NCBI RefSeq assembly: GCF_012530535.1
Contig: NZ_CP051299.1
Span: 1,426,001-1,490,000 of the forward strand
Length of the DNA stretch: 64,000 nt
Reading direction: 5' to 3'
Source of the DNA: Microcella flavibacter
Lineage (GTDB): Bacteria > Actinomycetota > Actinomycetes > Actinomycetales > Microbacteriaceae
In this document: positions 1 to 11,845 of the stretch, piece after piece
Position numbering within the stretch: the stretch's first letter is position 1
How the letters are laid out: every line of letters begins with the position of its first letter
Position numbers and translations under genes: made by a program
The notes under the pieces: generated by a model
Databases searched by the model: none
Seen by the model: the letters and a program-made list of their open reading frames with translations, nothing else
Told to the model about the DNA's origin: nothing

Positions 1-544
1 CCACGGCTTCGAGGCGGTCGAGCGCATCCGCTCGCGCGTCGACGCCCCGCTGCTCGTGATGACCTACTGGAACCCGGTCATCCAGTACGGGGTTGAGCGC
101 TTCGCGACCGATCTCGAGAACGCCGGGGGAGCGGGCCTCATCACGCCCGACCTCGTGCCCGACGAGGCCCGAGAGTGGATGGAGGCGAGCGAGCAGCACG
201 AGCTCGACCGCGTCTTCCTCGCCGCGCCCTCCTCGAGCGAGGCGCGCATGAAGCAGGCCGTCGACTCCAGCCGCGGCTTCGTCTACGCGGTGTCCACGAT
301 GGGCATCACCGGCGCGCGCACCGACATGGACCGCGCGGCGCGCGACGTCATCGGCCGCCTCCGCGAGGCGGGCGCGACGAGCGCCTGCGTCGGCATCGGC
401 ATCTCGACGGCCGAGCAGGTCCGCGACGTGCTCGGGTACGCCGACGGCGCGATCGTCGGCTCGGCGCTCGTCTCGGCCCTTGCCGAGGGCGGCGTCGCCG
501 CGGTCGGCCGCACGGCGGCCGAGCTCGCCGCCGGCACGCGCTGA
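1..544 (+). CDS. trpA: Tryptophan synthase alpha subunit (5' end cut by window edge)
   Basis: TrpA cleaves indole-3-glycerol phosphate to indole, which is channelled to TrpB, and glyceraldehyde 3-phosphate in the cytoplasm. The frame is open from base 2, so roughly the first third of the protein lies outside the window. Visible family features are the strand 'VMTYWNPV', the segment 'ITPDLVPDEA', the 'FVYAVSTMGITGAR' strand and loop, and the C-terminal phosphate-binding part 'VGIGIST' followed by 'DGAIVGSALV'. It ends 64 bases before lgt, an adjacency common in actinobacteria. The rest of the trp operon is presumably upstream. Confidence 0.95.
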   Translation, partial: HGFEAVERIRSRVDAPLLVMTYWNPVIQYGVERFATDLENAGGAGLITPDLVPDEAREWMEASEQHELDRVFLAAPSSSEARMKQAVDSSRGFVYAVSTMGITGARTDMDRAARDVIGRLREAGATSACVGIGISTAEQVRDVLGYADGAIVGSALVSALAEGGVAAVGRTAAELAAGTR

Positions 545-567
545 CCGTCGACCCCCGCGCCCGCCGG

Positions 568-573
568 TAGGCT
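568..573 (+). promoter_or_regulatory. Candidate -10 element for lgt
   Basis: TAGGCT, 35 bases before the lgt start. A transcript starting about 7 bases downstream would have a ~29-base leader carrying the AGAAAGG ribosome binding site. No clear -35 element is visible. Confidence 0.4.
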
Positions 574-608
574 GGCCCGCGCCCCTACGAGAAAGGTCCC
601 CCCTCACC

Positions 609-1694
609 GTGATCCTCCCCACGAGCATTCCGAGCCCCGCTCCGGAGTGGCAGGTCTTCAACCTCGGCCAGTGGCTGCGCGACATCGGGCTGACCTGGTT
701 CGCCTTCGACGTGAACATCTACGCCTACGCGATCTGCATCCTCGTCGGCATCCTCGCCGCGGTCGTACTGACGAACCACCGCCTCACCCGTCGCGGCGCC
801 GAGCCCTGGATCACGCTCGACATCGCCCTGTTCGCGGTGCCGCTCGGCATCATCGGCGGCCGCATCTACCACGTGCTCACGCACCCCGACGACTACTTCT
901 TCCCCGGCGCCGACCCCTTCGCCCCGCTCTACATCTGGGAGGGCGGCATGGCGATCTTCGGCGCCCTGATCGGCGGCGCCCTCGGCGTGGCCCTCGGCTG
1001 CCGGGTCACGGGCATCCGGTTCTGGACCTTCGCCGACGCCCTCGCGCCCGGCCTGCTGCTCGCCCAGGCCTTCGGCCGGCTCGGCAACTGGTTCAACCAG
1101 GAGCTCTTCGGGCTGCCGACCGACCTGCCGTGGGGCCTCGAGATCGACCCGGGCAACAGCGCCATCCCGGTCGGCCTGCCCGAGGGCACGCTGTTCCACC
1201 CGACCTTCCTCTACGAGATCGTCTGGAATGTCGCCGGCGTCCTGCTCCTCCTGGCGCTGGATGCCCGGCTGAAGGTGCAGTGGGGCAAGCTCCTCGGCGG
1301 CTACCTCATCTGGTACGGCGTCGGCCGCAGCGTCTTCGAGTCGATCCGCCTCGACCCGAGCGAGCTCTTCCTCGGCATCCGGGTGAACGTCTGGGCCGCG
1401 TGGGCGGCGGTCGTCCTCGGGCTGCTCATCATCATCATCCAGCGCCGCCGGCACCCGGGCACCGAGCCGAGCCCGTACACCGACGGTCACCGGTGGGAGG
1501 AGAGCGCTGGGGTAGACTCCGATGACGTCTACACCGAGACGGACGATGACGGCAATGACGCCGACCTCGTCGCTGCACCCGCGGCGTCGGCCTCCACCGG
1601 TACCGCACCCTCCGCCACCACCGGAGCGCATCCCACCGCATCAGCTGCCGCCACAAGCGGCACTGCGACACGCGACACCGCCGCGCGGCCGTGA
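609..1694 (+). CDS. lgt: Phosphatidylglycerol--prolipoprotein diacylglyceryl transferase
   Basis: Lgt transfers diacylglycerol from phosphatidylglycerol to the lipobox cysteine of prolipoproteins in the membrane. The predicted protein has 361 residues and several hydrophobic helices. The family signature 'GRLGNWFNQELFG' is at residues 156-168, with the conserved Arg157, Asn160, Asn163 and Glu165, and 'GGRIYHVLTH' lies near residue 83. The GTG at 609 is chosen because AGAAAGG precedes it and the first helix follows. About 80 residues after the last helix form an acidic and then Ala/Thr/Ser-rich tail of low complexity. Such tails occur in actinobacterial Lgt, but this one could also reflect the gltB leader that overlaps it. 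Confidence 0.95.
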   Translation: MILPTSIPSPAPEWQVFNLGQWLRDIGLTWFAFDVNIYAYAICILVGILAAVVLTNHRLTRRGAEPWITLDIALFAVPLGIIGGRIYHVLTHPDDYFFPGADPFAPLYIWEGGMAIFGALIGGALGVALGCRVTGIRFWTFADALAPGLLLAQAFGRLGNWFNQELFGLPTDLPWGLEIDPGNSAIPVGLPEGTLFHPTFLYEIVWNVAGVLLLLALDARLKVQWGKLLGGYLIWYGVGRSVFESIRLDPSELFLGIRVNVWAAWAAVVLGLLIIIIQRRRHPGTEPSPYTDGHRWEESAGVDSDDVYTETDDDGNDADLVAAPAASASTGTAPSATTGAHPTASAAATSGTATRDTAARP

Positions 1695-1836
1695 CGATCA
1701 GCATCCGCTGAACCCGCGCCGTTCCCACCACGGCATCCCCCGCGGCTCCTGCCGCGGCCCGCGCCACCTCGCGCGCACCCTCCATCGGGCCGACGACGTC
1801 CCACCCTCCCCAGCGTCACGTGAGGACGGTTCTCCC

Positions 1837-6409
<4,573 letters not shown>

Positions 6410-6417
<8 letters not shown>

Positions 6418-7876
6418 CCCCCGCGGCTTCATCAACGTCCCCGAGCGCGAGCTCCCGCCCCGCCGACCGGTCCCCATCCGTCTGATGGACTGGAAGGAGG
6501 TGTACGAGCAGGGCGACCAGGCCGTGCTCAAGCGCCAGGCCGGCCGCTGCATGGACTGCGGCGTCGCCTTCTGCCACCACGGCTGCCCGCTCGGCAACCT
6601 CATCCCCGAGTGGAACGACCTCACCTGGCGCGGCGAGGGCCGGCAGGCCATCGAGCGCCTCCACGCGACGAACAACTTCCCCGAGTTCACGGGCAAGCTG
6701 TGCCCCGCGCCGTGCGAGTCCTCCTGCGTGCTCGGCATCAACCAGCCGCCCGTGACCATCAAGCAGGTCGAGGCCTCGATCATCGAGCAGGCCTGGCAGA
6801 ACGGGTGGGTCGAGCCCGCCCCGCCCGAGCGGCTGACCGGCAAGACGGTCGCGGTCGTCGGATCCGGCCCGGCCGGGCTCGCCGCCGCGCAGCAGCTCAC
6901 CCGCGTGGGGCACACGGTCGCCGTCTTCGAGCGGGACGACCGCATCGGCGGGCTGCTGCGGTACGGCATCCCCGATTTCAAGATGGAGAAGCGCCACCTG
7001 GATGCCCGGCTCACGCAGATGCAGGCCGAGGGCACCCGGTTCCGCGCCGGGGTCGAGATCGGCCGCGACATCACCTGGGACGAGCTGCGCCGGCGCTACG
7101 ACGCCGTCGTCATCGCCACGGGCGCGCCCGTGCCCCGCGACCTGCCCATCCCGGGCCGCGACGCGCTCGGCATCCACTACGCCATGGAGTACCTGACGCA
7201 GTCGAACCACGTGCAGGCCGGCGACACGGTGGCCGACCAGATCACCGCCGAGGGCAAGCACGTCGTCGTGCTCGGCGGCGGCGACACGGGCGCCGACTGC
7301 ATCGGCACCGCGCACCGGCAGGGCGCGCTCAGCGTCACCAACCTCGCGATCGGCGTGCAGCCGCCCGCCGAGCGGCCCGAGCACCAGCCCTGGCCGGTGC
7401 AGCCCACCCTCTTCGAGGTGCAGAGCGCGCACGAGGAGGGCGGCGAGCGCATGTTCCTCGCCTCGACGGTCGAGTTCCTCACGAACGAGGTCGGCGAGGT
7501 GCGCGCGCTGCGCGTCGCCGAGACCGAGTACGTCGACGGCCGGCGCATCCCCAAGGCGGGCACCGAGCGCGAGATCCCCGCCGATCTCGTGCTGCTCGCG
7601 CTGGGCTTCACCGGCGTCGAGCGCTCGACGCTCGACGAGCAGCTCTCCCTGCCGCTCGACGAACGCGGTAGCGTGGCGCGCGGTGCGGACTACACGACCA
7701 GCGAGTCGGGGGTCTTCGTCGCCGGCGACGCGGGTCGCGGCGCCTCGCTCATCGTCTGGGCGATCGCCGAGGGCCGGGCCGTCGCGGCGCAGGTCGACAC
7801 GTTCCTGCAGGGCGAGACCCTGCTGCCCGCACCGGTGACGGCGCACGACCGGCCGCTCGCCGCCGCCCCGTTCTGA
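6410..7876 (+). CDS. gltD: Glutamate synthase small subunit
   Basis: GltD is the flavoprotein that feeds NADPH electrons to GltB. It has 488 residues. The N-terminal Fe-S segment has Cys47, Cys50, Cys55 and Cys59, with a second group at Cys98, Cys102 and Cys106. The FAD dinucleotide fold 'GSGPAG' is at 151-156, a second nucleotide motif is 'GGGDTGAD', and the C-terminal 'GVFVAGDAGRG' closes the FAD domain. The GTG start at 6410 lies inside the end of gltB, preceded by TGGAGGTG, which gives an 8-base overlap. The family also includes related oxidoreductase subunits, but adjacency to gltB makes the call safe. Confidence 0.96.
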
Positions 7877-7940
7877 TCCTCACCACGACCGGTCCGCACA
7901 CCCCCGTCCCGTCGCGCCCGCTCGGCGCGCCGGGCGGTTG

Positions 7941-7974
7941 CACCATGACCACCACACCACCACCACCCCTGTAA
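7941..7974 (+). other. CACC-rich pyk leader with a possible 9-codon leader peptide
   Basis: The leader just before pyk is almost free of G and consists of CACC/ACC units. It contains ATG at 7945 followed by nine sense codons reading MTTTPPPPL and a TAA at 7972-7974. The stop overlaps the pyk ribosome binding site AAGGAAG, and the pyk ATG is 7 bases further on in another frame. Four consecutive prolines are a known ribosome-slowing motif relieved by EF-P. Whether this frame is translated is not shown; it has only a weak ribosome binding site. Confidence 0.35.
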
Positions 7975-7981
7975 GGAAGTC

Positions 7982-9439
7982 ATGAGACGAGCAAAGATCG
8001 TCGCCACCCTCGGGCCCGCCACCGCGAGCTACGAGAACATCCGCGCCATCATCGAGGCGGGCGTCGACGTCGCCCGCATGAACCTCAGCCACGGCACGTA
8101 CGACGTGCACGAGGAGGTCTACCGCAACGTCCGCCAGGCCGCCGCCGACGCCGCGCACCCCGTGGCCGTGCTCGTCGACCTGCAGGGCCCCAAGATCCGC
8201 CTCGGCAAGTTCGCCGACGGCCCCCACGAGCTCGCCGAGGGCGACGTCTTCACGATCACCACGGAGGACGTGCTCGGCACGAAGGAGCTCGTCGGCACGA
8301 CGTTCAAGGGCCTGCCCGACGACGTCAAGCCCGGCGACTTCCTGCTCATCGACGACGGCAAGGTCAAGGTCAAGGTGCTCGACACCGACGGCGTGCGCGT
8401 GCGCACCGAGGTCGTCGTCGCCGGCCCCGTCTCGAACAACAAGGGCATCAACCTCCCCGGCGTCGCGGTCAACGTGCCCGCGCTCTCGGAGAAGGACGAG
8501 GACGACCTGCGCTGGGGCCTCAAGCTCGGCGCCGACTACATCGCGCTCTCCTTCGTGCGCAACGCCTCCGACGTCGTGCGCGTGCACGAGATCATGGCCG
8601 AGGAGGGGCGCACCATCCCCGTCATCGCCAAGATCGAGAAGCCGCAGGCGGTCGACGCCCTCGAGGAGATCATCGACGCCTTCGACGGCATCATGGTCGC
8701 CCGCGGCGACCTCGGCGTCGAGCTGCCGCTCGAGGCCGTGCCGATCGTGCAGAAGCGCGCCGTCGAGCTCTCGCGCCGCATGGCGAAGCCCGTCATCGTC
8801 GCGACGCAGATGCTCGAGTCGATGATCTCGAGCCCCATCCCGACGCGCGCCGAGACCTCCGACGTCGCCAACGCGGTGCTCGACGGCGCCGACGCGGTCA
8901 TGCTCTCCGGCGAGACGAGCGTGGGGGAGTTCCCCGTCATCACCGTCTCGACCATGGCCCGCATCGTGGCCTCCACCGAGGAGCACGGCCTCGAGCGCAT
9001 CCCGCCGCTCGGCACGAAGCCGCGCACCCAGGGCGGCGCGATCACCCTCGCCGCCGCCGAGGTCGCCGACTTCGTCGAGGCGAAGTACGTCTGCGTCTTC
9101 ACCGAGTCGGGCGACTCGGCCCGCCGCATGTCGCGCCTGCGCTTCCGCATCCCGATGAAGGCGTTCACCCCGTCCGAGTCGATCCAGCGCCGCATGTCGC
9201 TCACCTGGGGCATCGAGTCGTTCCTGGTCGACCGCGTCGACCACACCGACGCCATGTACCACCAGGTCGACGAGGTGCTGCTGCGCGAGGGGCTGGCCGA
9301 GGTCGGCGACAAGGTCGTCGTCATCTCCGGGTCCCCTCCCGGCATCGCGGGCTCGACCAACGACCTGCGCGTGCACACGATCGGCGACGCCGTCAACGCG
9401 AAGGCCCCGGCCTGGCAGAGCGGCGACCACGCCGACTGA
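7982..9439 (+). CDS. pyk: Pyruvate kinase
   Basis: Pyruvate kinase converts phosphoenolpyruvate and ADP to pyruvate and ATP, the last step of glycolysis. It has 485 residues. The N-terminal strand is 'RRAKIVATLGPA' and the substrate-binding 'ARMNLSHGTYDVH' follows. The active-site signature 'VIAKIEKPQA' and the motif 'GIMVARGDLGVELP' are intact, as is 'ATQMLESMI'. The C-terminal regulatory domain begins near residue 350. AAGGAAG lies 3-9 bases before ATG. The gene ends just before a strong hairpin shared with a convergent membrane-protein gene. The leader is described separately. Confidence 0.97.
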   Translation: MRRAKIVATLGPATASYENIRAIIEAGVDVARMNLSHGTYDVHEEVYRNVRQAAADAAHPVAVLVDLQGPKIRLGKFADGPHELAEGDVFTITTEDVLGTKELVGTTFKGLPDDVKPGDFLLIDDGKVKVKVLDTDGVRVRTEVVVAGPVSNNKGINLPGVAVNVPALSEKDEDDLRWGLKLGADYIALSFVRNASDVVRVHEIMAEEGRTIPVIAKIEKPQAVDALEEIIDAFDGIMVARGDLGVELPLEAVPIVQKRAVELSRRMAKPVIVATQMLESMISSPIPTRAETSDVANAVLDGADAVMLSGETSVGEFPVITVSTMARIVASTEEHGLERIPPLGTKPRTQGGAITLAAAEVADFVEAKYVCVFTESGDSARRMSRLRFRIPMKAFTPSESIQRRMSLTWGIESFLVDRVDHTDAMYHQVDEVLLREGLAEVGDKVVVISGSPPGIAGSTNDLRVHTIGDAVNAKAPAWQSGDHAD

Positions 9440-9479
9440 CGACGCCTCGATCCCGGCCTCGATGAGGCGACGAGATGCG

Positions 9480-9517
9480 AACGGCCCGGCCCCCGCTCAC
9501 GCGGGTGCCGGGCCGTT
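9480..9517. terminator. Bidirectional terminator between pyk and the convergent membrane-protein gene
   Basis: A perfect 11-bp outer stem (9480-9490 with 9507-9517), one mismatch, a 5-bp inner stem and the loop TCAC. It lies between two convergent genes and has no U-tract. Confidence 0.8.
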
Positions 9518-9548
9518 CGACGTGCCGGGGCTGCGCCCCGGCCGAGGG

Positions 9549-10400
9549 TCAGCGCGGGTCGAGCCCGAGGCCCGCCCGGTCCACCTTGCGGTGGAACCGC
9601 ATGCCGGCGAGCCCGCCGACGACGGCGCCGAGCAGGCTGACGAGCAGCGCGACGACGGCGGTGATGATGCCGATGGTCGTCAGCTCGCCCTCGCCGATCG
9701 GCAGGCGGGGGAACCCGTTGACGTTGGCGAGCACGTTGAGGTCGGCGCCGCCGAGCGCGCCGATGATGGCGACGACGACGGCGATGACGAGCGCCCAGAC
9801 CCACACGGCGACGCCCTGCTTGGCGCCGCTGAGACGCGCCATGCGGCCGGCGACGTAGCCGCCGGCGTAGTAGGCGACGAACACGATGACCGCGAGCAGC
9901 ACGGCGCCGATGATGCCGACGGTGTCGACGCTCTGCGCGGCGCCGTCGAGCGCCTCGTCGGGGGTCGTGTCGGTGGCGAGGCCGAGCGCGGTGCCGGTGC
10001 CGGCGACGAGCGCGGTGAGCAGCACCGCGGTGCCGATCGAGGTCAGCCAGCCGAAGAACGCCGAGCCCCACTGGATGCCGCCGAAGGCCGCCTTCTCGCG
10101 CGCGATGACCTCGCGCTGCACGGCGCGGGGGTCGTCCGTCACGGGGTCGGCGTGCCGGGCGCGGTCGTCGACGGAAGCGCCGGTCGCGGCGGCCGCGGCC
10201 GGGACGGCCCGGGTCGGGGCGGCGTGGTCGCCGTGATCGCCGTGATCGCGCCGTGAGGCGTCGTCGACGGGGTCGACGCGGTCGGCGTGATCGGCACGGT
10301 CCGCGTGATCGGCGCGATCGAGCCGCTCGGTGCGGGCGGCGTCGTCGCGATCGGCGGGAGGGGTGCGCGGCATGCGCTCGCGGTCGTCGGGAGTGCTCAT
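9549..10400 (-). CDS. Four-helix membrane protein with a charged repetitive N-terminus
   Basis: I do not recognise a characterised family. The 283-residue product has a ~90-residue soluble N-terminus rich in Asp, Arg and His, with short repeats of the type 'RADHAD' (residues 29-40) and 'HGDHGDH' (53-59). Four hydrophobic helices follow at about 113-138, 160-182, 196-218 and 240-263, and then a short basic tail. The ATG at 10400 is preceded by a near-perfect GGAGGT, which fixes the start. It is transcribed toward pyk and shares the 9480-9517 terminator. Its promoter must lie in the ~120 bases between it and the tRNA gene. A role in envelope or ion homeostasis would be a guess. Confidence 0.75.
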   Translation of the reverse strand: MSTPDDRERMPRTPPADRDDAARTERLDRADHADRADHADRVDPVDDASRRDHGDHGDHAAPTRAVPAAAAATGASVDDRARHADPVTDDPRAVQREVIAREKAAFGGIQWGSAFFGWLTSIGTAVLLTALVAGTGTALGLATDTTPDEALDGAAQSVDTVGIIGAVLLAVIVFVAYYAGGYVAGRMARLSGAKQGVAVWVWALVIAVVVAIIGALGGADLNVLANVNGFPRLPIGEGELTTIGIITAVVALLVSLLGAVVGGLAGMRFHRKVDRAGLGLDPR

Positions 10401-10522
10401 GGTGACCTCCAATAGTCGGAGCCCATCGAAGCGCACTCTCCGCGCGGCCGCAGGGGGCTTGACAGCCCGCGCACAGGTGGGGGAGGGGAAGAACCGGGTG
10501 CCGAGCATCCCGATCAGTGACG

Positions 10523-10605
10523 TACCGACTGTGGGACTCGAACCCACACGCCCTCTCGGACAGCGCATTTTGAGTGCGCCGCGTCTGCCATTCCGCCAAG
10601 TCGGC
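10523..10605 (-). tRNA. tRNA-Leu (anticodon CAA)
   Basis: An 83-nt class II tRNA on the minus strand. The acceptor stem GCCGACT pairs with AGTCGGT (one G-U at the first pair), discriminator A. The anticodon loop CTCAAAA carries CAA (bases 10570-10572), which reads UUG. A long variable arm and a T-arm with GTTCGAGTC are present. The 3' CCA is not encoded and must be added after transcription. Confidence 0.95.
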
Positions 10606-10640
10606 GCAGCCCGCGAGGGGGCGGCAGGTCGACGATACCG

Positions 10641-10646
10641 TAGGCT
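10641..10646 (+). promoter_or_regulatory. Candidate -10 element, ANTAR regulator (leaderless)
   Basis: TAGGCT, with 8 bases between it and the GTG at 10655. No ribosome binding site is visible, so a leaderless mRNA is likely. Confidence 0.5.
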
Positions 10647-10654
10647 CTACAACC

Positions 10655-11302
10655 GTGAGTGACCAGGAACAGAGCACCGTCGCCCCCCGTCGTGTCGTCG
10701 TCGCCGAGGACGAGTCGTTGATCCGCATGGACATCGTCGAGATCCTGCGCGACAACGGCTTCGACGTCGTCGGCGAGGCCGGTGACGGCGAGACGGCCGT
10801 CGCCCTCGCCACCGAGCTGCGCCCCGACCTGGTCGTCATGGACATCCGCATGCCCCAGCTCGACGGCATCGAGGCGGCGAAGCGCCTGAGCGAGAACCAC
10901 ATCGCCCCCGTGGTGCTGCTGACCGCCTTCTCGCAGAAGGAGCTCGTCGAGCAGGCGAGCGAGGCCGGCGCGCTGGCCTACGTCGTCAAGCCGTTCACCC
11001 CGAACGACCTGCTGCCCGCGATCGAGATCGCCCTCAGCCGGTACCAGCAGATCCTCACGCTCGAAGCCGAGGTCGCCGACCTCGTCGAGCGCTTCGAGAC
11101 CCGCAAGCTCGTCGACCGCGCGAAGGGCCTGCTCAACGAGCGCATGGGCCTCACCGAGCCCGAGGCGTTCCGCTGGATCCAGAAGGCATCGATGGACCGC
11201 CGCACCACCATGCAGGCCGTCGCGCACGCGATCATCGACCAGCTCGCCCCGAAGAAGGAGCCGCGCAAGGCCGCGGCCGCCGAGGACGACGCGGCCGAGT
11301 AG
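10655..11302 (+). CDS. pdtaR: ANTAR-domain response regulator (PdtaR-like)
   Basis: A 215-residue two-domain regulator. The receiver domain occupies about residues 12-130, with the acidic pair Glu18/Asp19, the likely phosphorylation site Asp63 ('LVVMDIRMPQLDG'), Thr90 and Lys112. The C-terminal ANTAR domain (about 140-200) binds RNA in known relatives and acts by transcription antitermination. Its position beside pyk and polA matches Rv1626 (PdtaR) of Mycobacterium tuberculosis. No partner histidine kinase is in this window. The GTG at 10655 is chosen because it sits 8 bases after TAGGCT, and the residues upstream of it do not resemble the family. The RNA targets are unknown. Confidence 0.88.
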   Translation: MSDQEQSTVAPRRVVVAEDESLIRMDIVEILRDNGFDVVGEAGDGETAVALATELRPDLVVMDIRMPQLDGIEAAKRLSENHIAPVVLLTAFSQKELVEQASEAGALAYVVKPFTPNDLLPAIEIALSRYQQILTLEAEVADLVERFETRKLVDRAKGLLNERMGLTEPEAFRWIQKASMDRRTTMQAVAHAIIDQLAPKKEPRKAAAAEDDAAE

Positions 11303-11306
11303 GCCC

Positions 11307-11325
11307 CGCTCCGGTCTCCGGAGCG
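11307..11325. terminator. Hairpin terminator between regulator and convergent thioesterase
   Basis: A perfect 8-bp GC-rich stem (11307-11314 with 11318-11325) with the 3-base loop TCT, immediately after the regulator's stop codon and before the convergent thioesterase stop. No U-tract. Confidence 0.6.
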
Positions 11326-11341
11326 CAGCGCGCAGAACCGG

Positions 11342-11767
11342 TCAGCGGTCGCGCAGCATGTTGGTCATGCGCACGGTCGAGAGCCGGCGGCCCTCCCCGT
11401 CGGTGATGACGATCTCGTGCGTGGCGAGCGTGCGACCGAGCACGAGCGCCGTGCAGGTGCCCGTCACCCAGCCCTCGGTGACCGAGCGGGAGTGGGTGGC
11501 GTTGATCTCGATGCCGACGGCGTAGCGCCCCGCTCCGGCGTGGATGGCGGAGGAGATCGAGCCGAGGCTCTCGCCGAGCACGACGTGGGCGCCCCCGTGC
11601 AGCAGACCGATCACCTGCGTGTTGCCCTCGACGGGCATCCTCGCGACCGATCGCTCGGCGCCCAGCTCGCTGAACTCGATCCCCATCTTGCGGGTGAGCG
11701 CGCCCCCGCCGGAGGTGATGAGGCGCTCGTAGAGCTCGGGGTCGAGGTCGGCGGGGAACAGCGTCAT
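11342..11767 (-). CDS. PaaI-type hotdog-fold thioesterase
   Basis: A 141-residue single-domain protein of the PaaI/YdiI acyl-CoA thioesterase class. The signature around the active site is 'GLLHGGAHVVLGESLGS' (about residues 55-71), where the Glu/Ser pair on the hotdog helix is typical. The C-terminal beta strands 'VTGTCTALVLGRTLATHEIV' complete the fold. The ATG at 11767 follows GAAGGA. The substrate is unknown; members hydrolyse aryl- or acyl-CoA esters such as phenylacetyl-CoA or menaquinone-pathway intermediates. It is transcribed away from polA and toward the ANTAR regulator. Confidence 0.85.
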   Translation of the reverse strand: MTLFPADLDPELYERLITSGGGALTRKMGIEFSELGAERSVARMPVEGNTQVIGLLHGGAHVVLGESLGSISSAIHAGAGRYAVGIEINATHSRSVTEGWVTGTCTALVLGRTLATHEIVITDGEGRRLSTVRMTNMLRDR

Positions 11768-11833
11768 CGCGAGGTCCTTCGAGGGGTGTCGGGAGGGCCG
11801 CCGGGCGCCCGGCGCGGTGTCGGAGCACGGCAG

Positions 11834-11839
11834 TAGGCT
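11834..11839 (+). promoter_or_regulatory. Candidate -10 element, polA (leaderless)
   Basis: TAGGCT exactly 6 bases before the polA GTG. There is no ribosome binding site between them, so transcription should begin at or very near the start codon. Confidence 0.55.
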
Positions 11840-11845
11840 GGCGGC

